The notes under the pieces are model-generated. The model saw nothing but the letters and a program-made list of their open reading frames with translations. It was not told the origin of the DNA and ran no database searches. A stretch of 10,335 nucleotides of DNA from Patescibacteria group bacterium (GTDB lineage: Bacteria; Patescibacteriota; Patescibacteriia; 2-12-FULL-60-25), in the NCBI GenBank assembly GCA_018817245.1, contig JAHIUG010000092.1:1-10335 (forward strand), given 5' to 3'. The translations under genes and the position numbers were made by a program. Of this stretch, positions 5,699-10,335 are shown piece by piece. Positions within the stretch are counted from its first letter, which is position 1, and every line of letters starts with the position of its first letter.

Positions 5699-7044
5699 AC
5701 TGAACTTTTGAATTGTTCTCCGCGGTCGAATTCGTTTTTGAAAATGCCGAAACTTGCGCAGCCTGGGGAGAGTAGAATGCAGTCCCCTTTCTCAGCATTC
5801 TTTACATGAAATTCAAAAGCCTCTTTCATGTTCGCGGCTCGTTCGAATTGAACTCCAACCTTCTTAAGTTCGGAAGTTAATTTCTTAAACGCAGTGCCTT
5901 CAAAAACTGTGAGCGAGACTTTTGAGCGCTTTAATTCTTTGGCCAATTCTTTAAACTCAAGTTCTTTGTCCGCTCCTCCGGCTATTAGATGAATCTTCTT
6001 ACAAACCGGCTTCAAAGCTTTAAGCGCAGCGATTGCAGCATCTGGCGTCGTGCTAGTTGTATCATTTACAAATCGAACTCCCTTTTTCGTAGCAATAGTC
6101 TCTAGTCGATTTTCTAGTCCTTTATAAGTTTTACCTACTGACTTAATTGCGCTCATTGAGGCGCCAGCCAACTTCGCTGCTGTTGCTGCTGCAAGAAAAT
6201 TCAAGACATTGTGTTCACCTAGCAATTTCAAATCTTTTCGATGTATTACTTTGACCCTTTTCCCGCTCCTCAGATCTTCAATCTCTAATTCGCTCGAATT
6301 AGAGATAGGGGTTTTGAATAAGAGAACTTGGCTAGGGGCTTGATCGGCGAATTCTTTGGTTCGTCCATCTTTCTTATTTAAAATCAAATAATCATCCGGG
6401 CTTTGGTGGCGGAAGATCTGAGCCTTGGCTTCAACATAATCATCCATGCCTTCGTAAGAGTTTAAATGGTCACGCATGATGTTGGTGATCACTGCGATGT
6501 GCGGACTTAAACTGCGCAGTCCGGTTGTTTCCAATTGCCAGCTGGAATATTCAAGCACGCAGATGTCACCCTTCTTTACTTTGGAAAGAAATGTGAGCGG
6601 AGAAACTAGAATGTTGCCGCCAACCCACACGCGCTTGCCGGATTTCTTGAGCATCTCACCGATCAGGCTGGTTGTCGTGCTTTTTCCGCGTGTTCCCGTA
6701 ATACCAACAATCGGACAAGGACAGGCCGTCATAAAAAGGGATGAGTCGGATTCAATTCGCTTTCCTAATTTCATTGCCAACTTCATTTCCGGAAGATCAG
6801 GACGCACTCGCGGATTCCGAACAATCATATCTGCCCAGCGAATATCTTCCTGTCGATGTTTACCAAGAATCAGCTTCACATTCTTAAAACCCTTCAATCT
6901 CTTAACGTTGTCGCCCAATTCTTTTGCGGTTTTCTGATCTGTCACACGAACTTCATGCCCCTTGCGCGCAAAAAACAAAGCGGCAGATATACCACTGCCT
7001 TCTTTAAACTGACCCAGCCCTAAAATTAGAATTTTTTGTTTCAT
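5686..7044 (-). CDS. murD: UDP-N-acetylmuramoyl-L-alanine--D-glutamate ligase
   Basis: Cytosolic ATP-dependent ligase that adds D-Glu to UDP-MurNAc-L-Ala in peptidoglycan precursor synthesis. The 452-aa length is normal. An N-terminal Rossmann-like domain (ILGLGQFKEGSG, 6-18) is followed by the central ATPase domain with P-loop GITGTRGKSTTT (114-125), LEYSSWQLE (164-172), NIMRDH (188-193) and the likely carbamylated Lys207 in YVEAKAQIF. NDTTSTTPDA comes next, and the C-terminal ligase domain has LLSPGCASFGIFKNEFDRGEQF. The SSWQLE and SPGCASFG signatures favour MurD over other Mur ligases. The start is 1 bp after the family 2 glycosyltransferase stop, with GGGGAG 8 bases upstream. The last residues are coded within a palindrome. 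Confidence 0.95.
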   Translation of the reverse strand: MKQKILILGLGQFKEGSGISAALFFARKGHEVRVTDQKTAKELGDNVKRLKGFKNVKLILGKHRQEDIRWADMIVRNPRVRPDLPEMKLAMKLGKRIESDSSLFMTACPCPIVGITGTRGKSTTTSLIGEMLKKSGKRVWVGGNILVSPLTFLSKVKKGDICVLEYSSWQLETTGLRSLSPHIAVITNIMRDHLNSYEGMDDYVEAKAQIFRHQSPDDYLILNKKDGRTKEFADQAPSQVLLFKTPISNSSELEIEDLRSGKRVKVIHRKDLKLLGEHNVLNFLAAATAAKLAGASMSAIKSVGKTYKGLENRLETIATKKGVRFVNDTTSTTPDAAIAALKALKPVCKKIHLIAGGADKELEFKELAKELKRSKVSLTVFEGTAFKKLTSELKKVGVQFERAANMKEAFEFHVKNAEKGDCILLSPGCASFGIFKNEFDRGEQFKSSVSQY

Positions 7045-7045
7045 A

Positions 7046-7747
7046 TTAAAATCTCCCCGTTAACCTTGACCACCTGACTATTATCATGGCTTTCGCAATC
7101 TGCAAACCCATCACAAAGTAACCCCACAATCCTCTAACAAATCCGACCTTCTCCATCTTGCGTCGCATACTCAATCCAAAACAAGCGACAGCTCCGTAAG
7201 GCAGTCCTCTGCTGCGACAAAAATAATTAAGCGCAGATTCGATCATAAAGCCCTGTAGATATTTGTCCGGTACGTTTTCAAAAATGTGTCTCTGCATTGC
7301 GCGTTCTCCACCAATCAAAGGAAGATGATGCGCTATTTTCATAAAAAACTTTCCCCTGTCTCGTAGCGCCACATTCATGGCTAGTTTGCCATCAACAACC
7401 GGCTTGATCACGCCTTCAATGTGTTTGATAGTAAAGCCTCGTAAATCCGCATCGCAAAAAAAGACAATCGGCGCGTCAGTATGTGCTACTCCGTGTTGCA
7501 GAGCCGCTCCCTTGCCTCTATTAATCGGAAATTGATGCGCTAAGGTTGCGCCGTTCTTTTTAGCAAGTTCAACCGTTCGATCTGTTGAACCGTCTGAAAT
7601 AACAATTATATCTCTAAACATTTTAGAATCAGAGAGTGCCTTAACAACAGGACCGATGGTCTCTTCTTCATTGTAAGCCGGTACGATTGCGGCAACTACG
7701 GATTTTTTCGGAGTACTGTGTACGACGTTCTTTGTTTCCTTTTTCAT
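7046..7747 (-). CDS. Glycosyltransferase family 2 (GT-A fold)
   Basis: Transfers a sugar from a nucleotide donor, probably to a polyprenyl-phosphate or other lipid acceptor. The 233-aa protein has the GT-A landmarks in order: VPAYNEEETIG (22-32), SDGSTDRT (51-58), NRGKGAAL (76-83) and the metal-binding DADLRG (99-104). GGERAMQR (146-153) follows. These resemble dolichyl/undecaprenyl-phosphate sugar transferases. The C-terminal part (about 203-225) is hydrophobic with aromatic residues and may touch the membrane, but there is no clear multi-span anchor. Its ATG overlaps the upstream stop by 4 bp (ATGA), and it has no ribosome-binding site of its own, so it probably depends on translational coupling. 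murD starts 1 bp after its stop. Donor and acceptor cannot be named from sequence. Confidence 0.9.
   Translation of the reverse strand: MKKETKNVVHSTPKKSVVAAIVPAYNEEETIGPVVKALSDSKMFRDIIVISDGSTDRTVELAKKNGATLAHQFPINRGKGAALQHGVAHTDAPIVFFCDADLRGFTIKHIEGVIKPVVDGKLAMNVALRDRGKFFMKIAHHLPLIGGERAMQRHIFENVPDKYLQGFMIESALNYFCRSRGLPYGAVACFGLSMRRKMEKVGFVRGLWGYFVMGLQIAKAMIIVRWSRLTGRF
7053..7058 (-). promoter_or_regulatory. Ribosome-binding site of murD inside the upstream gene
   Basis: GGGGAG on the minus strand ends 8 bases before the murD ATG and lies in the last codons of the family 2 glycosyltransferase (the GRF-stop region). It supports the murD start. Confidence 0.7.
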
Positions 7748-8310
7748 AGGCGACGTGATAAATCGTAACGTAACTCTTCTAACCTGCGCAGGTTTCTTTT
7801 TGCTTGATCAAATTTATTTCGTAAATTTCCGGTCAGATCCATATTTAGCAGCGCTTCAACAACATTGCGTGTCGCTGAATACATATGGTCAACAGTTTTC
7901 TTATCTCCTTCTGTAGCTTTGATAACCGACTGCCGGACCAACTCACCTGTAAAATCCGCAAGTCCGCCAATTACAATATCAGGCTCGTCCGTTGGAAGAT
8001 CCGCGTTCCATATCTGACCTGTACTCATGTATTCATAAAAAAAGATGGCTTCACAATATTCTTCCAAACCGGCACGCCACATACCTTCGAATTCTGCGGC
8101 TTTTTCGCGTTTGCAAATCTTTTCACCTGCTTTAAATGCTTTGGTAGCAGCCCCAAGTTCGAGCTTGGCTTTTTTTATGTCTCCTCGATGCACGCTAAAA
8201 ATTGCCCTTTTTGCCGAGCTTAAAATTTCAGCAGCGTGACTTTGGATCTGCCTGCGCTCCTTGATCTTGGTCTTGAATTTAGTTGTTACTTTTTGAAAAG
8301 ATAGTTTCAT
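7744..8310 (-). CDS. Translin family protein, TRAX-like
   Basis: I recognise this 188-aa, largely helical protein as translin family. An N-terminal helix carries ILSSAKRAIFSVHRGD (29-44), the segment GLEEYCEAIFF spans 81-91, and GLADFTGELVRQ spans 116-127. A basic Arg-rich helix ends the protein. In human TRAX, the catalytic subunit of the C3PO endoribonuclease, acidic residues in an E-x2-E pair and in ADLTGE are required. Here E84/E87 and D119/E123 fall at the same spacings, so RNase activity is plausible. The ATG is preceded by AAGGA with a 3-base gap. It overlaps the family 2 glycosyltransferase by 4 bp, the first of three coupled genes ending with murD. Why an RNase-like gene sits with envelope genes is unknown. 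Confidence 0.85.
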   Translation of the reverse strand: MKLSFQKVTTKFKTKIKERRQIQSHAAEILSSAKRAIFSVHRGDIKKAKLELGAATKAFKAGEKICKREKAAEFEGMWRAGLEEYCEAIFFYEYMSTGQIWNADLPTDEPDIVIGGLADFTGELVRQSVIKATEGDKKTVDHMYSATRNVVEALLNMDLTGNLRNKFDQAKRNLRRLEELRYDLSRRL

Positions 8311-8319
8311 ATTTCCTTA

Positions 8320-8437
8320 TGTCATCCTGAGTGGAGCGCAGCGGAACCGAAGGATCTAGCCTCGTACTTCTGTGCTGCCAGATTCTCCTGCCTGCCGGTA
8401 GGCAGGTCGGCTACACTTCGTTTCGCTCAGAATGACA
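8320..8437. repeat. Composite inverted-repeat element
   Basis: The ends TGTCATCCTGAG and CTCAGAATGACA are near-complementary and define a second palindromic repeat type with GGAGCGCAGCGGAACCGAAG near the left end. Its middle holds another repeat (8387-8406). It starts about two bases upstream of the translin Shine-Dalgarno sequence and therefore forms the leader of that gene. The 167-bp gap between translin and the family 4 glycosyltransferase holds only this element and the heptamer array. Confidence 0.7.
8387..8406. repeat. Near-palindrome nested in the composite element
   Basis: CCTGCCTGCCGGTAGGCAGG is a 20-bp near-palindrome, with two G-T wobble positions in the folded RNA. It interrupts the larger element, which looks like one repeat inserted into another. 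Confidence 0.6.
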
Positions 8438-8457
8438 GTTGTATAATTTAGATATGT

Positions 8458-8492
8458 TACGTGCTACGTGTTATGTGCTATGTGTTATGAGT
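8458..8492. repeat. Heptamer tandem array, five units
   Basis: Five consecutive 7-bp units: TACGTGC, TACGTGT, TATGTGC, TATGTGT, TATGAGT (consensus TAYGTGY). It is the same unit as at 1685-1756. The stop codon and final residues THNT of the family 4 glycosyltransferase are read from the last two units. Confidence 0.85.
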
Positions 8493-9608
8493 AAGTAATT
8501 TCTCATACTCACTCTCCGTCTTCTCAGTTATGTAATCCCAATTATACAAACGTCGCACAACATCTATTGCACGCGTTCCTCTTATCTTCACCAACACGGG
8601 ATCTGAAATCAACCATTGTAAAACCTCGCGTAATTTATCAACGTCACCAACCGGGAAAGTTATGCCCGAATGATCAACAAGCTCGCGATTAGCCGGAATA
8701 TCACTCATCACAACCAGCTTGCCATGTGACATTGCTTCCAGAATCACAAAAGCCAATCCCTCGACTTTGGACGGATGCACCATGCAATAACAATGCGCTA
8801 AAAGTTGTTCAAGCTCTTCGCCGGTTTTCTCGCCAAGCATAATTACTCGCTCGTCCTTTGCAGCCATTCTTTCCAGCTTAAATTTGTATTCGACTGAATC
8901 CGGAGGAGCTTCGCCGATTATCAAAAGTTTTTTGTCGGTCTCAATCTCACTAAAAGCGGCGATTGCAAATTCATAAGCCTTAACAGGAGTGAGTCGCCCT
9001 AAAGTAATGAGATATTCATTCGGTTTCACACCTATATCTTTTAAATAAGACGTGCCCGAGATTTTTGACGGAACCTCAACAGCATTTGGAATGTACGCTG
9101 CGTCGCGACCATACATTTTTCTGCAAAATAATTGTAAGTTATGAGAAACGGTTATTGTTTGATGTGGAAATCTATTTATAGTCCATTCACCAAATGTGAG
9201 ATATGTACGCGCCAACCATTTCCATTTTCTGTTAAGTCTATCGTGTGAGTGAAATGTAGCGATAATTTTCGTGCCCGGTTTAAAAACACGAGGGATCCAC
9301 GAGAGCGTTGATGCGCCAACTCCGTGATAATGCACAATGTCTACATCCTGAAATAAAACGTGGATGGATGATAAAAAAACGTGGACGATTGCATCCAAAT
9401 GCTTTCGTCGAATTGTCGGCAGTGTGATCAATTTTATGCGGTTCCAGCTCTTCTTTCGCTCGGGATTTGCATACGGTCGAACGTATACAGTGACATGATG
9501 ACCGCGCTGCTGCAGATGTGTGGCCAGCATTTCTACGTGCGTCTCAACACCACCACCCTGCGCCTTTGCAGCGGGTATGCCTTTTTGTCCGATCATTGCT
9601 ATTCGCAT
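8478..9608 (-). CDS. Glycosyltransferase family 4 (GT-B fold)
   Basis: Retaining GT-B enzyme for surface or lipid-linked glycan synthesis; sugar and acceptor are unknown. With the chosen start at 9608 (MRIAMIGQKGIPA) it has 376 aa. The N-terminal domain has the glycine loop GGGVETH (18-24), and the interdomain region has YIPNAVE (172-178). The donor-binding domain has LGRLTPVKA (203-211) and the EX7E motif with E283 and E291 (EGLAFVILE). An upstream in-frame start at 9671 lies in a hairpin repeat and one at 9638 adds 10 residues; both were rejected because family members start at MRIAMIG. No clear ribosome-binding site precedes any of the three. The C-terminal THNT and TAG stop come from a heptamer repeat. 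It is the most upstream gene of the minus-strand envelope run. Confidence 0.92.
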   Translation of the reverse strand: MRIAMIGQKGIPAAKAQGGGVETHVEMLATHLQQRGHHVTVYVRPYANPERKKSWNRIKLITLPTIRRKHLDAIVHVFLSSIHVLFQDVDIVHYHGVGASTLSWIPRVFKPGTKIIATFHSHDRLNRKWKWLARTYLTFGEWTINRFPHQTITVSHNLQLFCRKMYGRDAAYIPNAVEVPSKISGTSYLKDIGVKPNEYLITLGRLTPVKAYEFAIAAFSEIETDKKLLIIGEAPPDSVEYKFKLERMAAKDERVIMLGEKTGEELEQLLAHCYCMVHPSKVEGLAFVILEAMSHGKLVVMSDIPANRELVDHSGITFPVGDVDKLREVLQWLISDPVLVKIRGTRAIDVVRRLYNWDYITEKTESEYEKLLTHNT

Positions 9609-9669
9609 GTAGGTATTGCTTTTTTCGCTTAAATACATTAATATCTTACCGCAATTACCTTCCACTGTC

Positions 9670-9690
9670 ATCCCAGACTTGATCTGGGAT
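9670..9690. repeat. Hairpin repeat upstream of the family 4 glycosyltransferase
   Basis: ATCCCAGA and TCTGGGAT form an 8-bp perfect stem with a 5-base loop, inside a GTCATCCCAGACTTGATCTG-type sequence that resembles common short intergenic repeats. There is no T-tract on either side. Confidence 0.6.
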
Positions 9691-9720
9691 CCATGTCAGA
9701 ATGAATAGAGATGTATATAG

Positions 9721-9783
9721 TCTAGTAGCTCAGTTTGTAGAGCACCCCAGAAAGTTTTCGGAACTGTAGTAAGTTCAAATCAT
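9721..9783 (+). pseudogene. Decayed tRNA-like remnant 1
   Basis: The D-arm block TAGCTCAGTTTGTAGAGCA (9726-9744) and the T-loop GTTCAAAT (9773-9780) align with the intact tRNA-Lys at 10149. The anticodon arm is replaced by CCCCAGAAAGTTTTCGG (9745-9761), a worn version of the palindrome in remnants 2 and 3. T-stem and acceptor pairing are lost and there is no CCA, so it should not act as a tRNA. Confidence 0.7.
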
Positions 9784-9809
9784 TAATAATAAAAACAACT
9801 AATAATTAT

Positions 9810-9886
9810 GGCTCGGTAGCTCAGTTGGTAGAGCAGCTCGAACCCCGAAAGCTTTCGGGGCAGGCAGCTTTCGGGGACGGTCGTGG
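9810..9886 (+). pseudogene. tRNA-like remnant 2, 5' part, cut by the GIY-YIG gene
   Basis: It has an acceptor-like GGCTCGG, then TAGCTCAGTTGGTAGAGCA, identical to the intact tRNA-Lys. The anticodon arm is replaced by the palindrome CCCCGAAAGCTTTCGGGG (9843-9860) plus a second half copy (GCAGCTTTCGGGG, 9864-9876). ACGGTCGTGG follows, as in tRNA-Lys, and the match then stops six bases before the ATG of the GIY-YIG gene. The T-loop, 3' acceptor and CCA are missing. Confidence 0.75.
9843..9860. repeat. 18-bp palindrome in tRNA remnant 2
   Basis: CCCCGAAAGCTTTCGGGG is perfectly self-complementary (9 + 9). A near-identical copy, CCCCGAACGCTTTCGGGG, lies at 10276-10293, and a half copy lies at 9864-9876. 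In both full copies it sits exactly where the tRNA anticodon arm should be. Confidence 0.85.
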
Positions 9887-9892
9887 ATCAAT

Positions 9893-10144
9893 ATGGCAAC
9901 TGTTTACATCTTAAAAGACTTAAATGACAAAATCTATGTTGGTAGTACAACTAATATAGAGCGCCGTATCTCCGAACACGAACGTGGGCATACAGCCACG
10001 ACCAGAAGATTGAATGATCCAAAGATTGCATGGAAGCAAGATTTTCCAACACTTGAACAAGCTAGAAAAATAGAAAGAAAAATTAAAAAATGGAAAAGTA
10101 GAAAGATGATAGAATTACTTATTAACGGAACAATCAGCATCTAA
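9893..10144 (+). CDS. GIY-YIG domain protein, small (UPF0213-like)
   Basis: An 83-aa single-domain GIY-YIG protein. VYIL (4-7) and YVG (15-17) form the two-part signature; R24/R25, H29 and E61 fit the usual catalytic Arg, His and metal-binding Glu. The end ARKIERKIKKWKSRKMIELL is typical of small stand-alone family members. The family is related to the nuclease module of homing endonucleases and UvrC; the role of the small versions is mostly unknown. It begins where a tRNA-like fragment breaks off and ends 4 bp before the intact tRNA-Lys. No Shine-Dalgarno sequence is evident. Its A-rich codon use differs from the GC-richer tRNA flanks, which hints at a mobile insertion, but no terminal repeats are visible. 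Confidence 0.88.
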   Translation: MATVYILKDLNDKIYVGSTTNIERRISEHERGHTATTRRLNDPKIAWKQDFPTLEQARKIERKIKKWKSRKMIELLINGTISI

Positions 10145-10148
10145 GCAT

Positions 10149-10224
10149 GGCCTGGTAGCTCAGTTGGTAGAGCAGTGGCCTTTTAAGCCAACGGTCGTGG
10201 GTTCAAATCCCACCCAGGTCACCA
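10149..10224 (+). tRNA. tRNA-Lys (anticodon UUU)
   Basis: Folds as a full 76-nt tRNA. The acceptor GGCCTGG pairs with CCAGGTC with one G-T pair. The D-arm GCTC/GAGC has the loop AGTTGGTA, and the anticodon loop CTTTTAA gives anticodon TTT. The anticodon stem has four good pairs and a G-A mismatch at its outer end. The T-arm GTGGG/CCCAC has the loop TTCAAAT, the discriminator is A, and CCA is encoded. It starts 4 bp after the GIY-YIG stop and is followed by an intrinsic terminator. Confidence 0.95.
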
Positions 10225-10232
10225 TGCAAAAG

Positions 10233-10257
10233 ACACACCCCCATTGGTGTGTTTTTT
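10233..10257 (+). terminator. Rho-independent terminator after tRNA-Lys
   Basis: ACACACC and GGTGTGT form a perfect 7-bp stem with a 6-base loop, running straight into six T residues. It lies 8 bp after the tRNA CCA end and before tRNA remnant 3. Confidence 0.88.
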
Positions 10258-10266
10258 GATCAGACC

Positions 10267-10327
10267 GTAGAGCAGCCCCGAACGCTTTCGGGGACGGTCG
10301 TGGGTTCAAATCCCACCCAGGTCACCA
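10267..10327 (+). pseudogene. tRNA-like remnant 3, 3' part
   Basis: GTAGAGCA of the D-arm is followed by the palindrome CCCCGAACGCTTTCGGGG (10276-10293) in place of the anticodon arm. The next 34 bases are identical to the tRNA-Lys variable loop, T-arm, acceptor 3' strand and CCA. The 5' acceptor strand and the 5' half of the D-arm are absent, and it lies after a terminator. It cannot form a normal tRNA and has no anticodon loop of normal form. Confidence 0.75.
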
Positions 10328-10335
10328 CGTAAAAA

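Noticed and set aside
6476..6937. A 153-codon open frame on the plus strand
   Set aside because: It is antisense to the conserved murD ATPase region, with no ribosome-binding site or recognisable domain.
9609..9671. Upstream start codons of the family 4 glycosyltransferase
   Set aside because: The start at 9671 lies in a hairpin repeat, and family proteins begin at MRIAMIG (9608).
9934..10140. A 68-codon hydrophobic frame on the minus strand
   Set aside because: It mirrors the Lys-rich GIY-YIG coding sequence; its Phe/Leu/Ile content follows from the antisense A-rich codons.
10267..10327. A second functional tRNA at the window end
   Set aside because: The 5' acceptor strand and half of the D-arm are absent and the anticodon loop is replaced by a palindrome, although the 3' half with CCA is intact.

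Overview
The window looks like a chromosomal segment of a small-genome bacterium, most probably of the Patescibacteria/CPR radiation. This is inferred from three things: a shortened HrcA, a tRNA locus carrying a tiny GIY-YIG nuclease and tRNA fragments, and gene gaps packed with several families of short palindromic and tandem repeats. A translin-family gene, a family better known from archaea and eukaryotes, fits the same picture. No phage, IS or plasmid genes are visible.

Layout. Positions 189-5061 (minus strand) hold a class I heat-shock cluster read hrcA > grpE > dnaK > DUF3467 protein > dnaJ, with a degenerate CIRCE operator just upstream of hrcA. Almost every gap in this cluster carries a repeat: an inverted-repeat element of about 75-90 bp (copies at 1-55, 62-152, 1306-1388 and 3723-3796) or short tandem arrays with 7- or 8-bp units. 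A lone plus-strand gene of unknown function (5175-5531) diverges from hrcA. The two promoters appear to share a self-complementary TTGCAA hexamer, and the gene ends at an intrinsic terminator.

Positions 5686-9608 (minus strand) hold an envelope-related set read glycosyltransferase family 4 > translin/TRAX-like protein > glycosyltransferase family 2 > murD. The last three are tightly coupled (4-bp overlap, then a 1-bp gap). MurD makes the D-Glu-containing peptidoglycan precursor, and the two glycosyltransferases suggest lipid-linked or surface glycan synthesis. The translin-family protein keeps the acidic quartet of the TRAX nuclease subunit, so it may be an active RNase.

Positions 9693-10335 hold a tRNA locus: one intact tRNA-Lys(UUU) with encoded CCA, an 83-aa GIY-YIG protein directly upstream of it, and three tRNA-like remnants. 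In the remnants the anticodon arm is replaced by an 18-bp palindrome (CCCCGAAAGCTTTCGGGG or a relative). This locus and the TRAX-like gene are the most unusual parts of the window.
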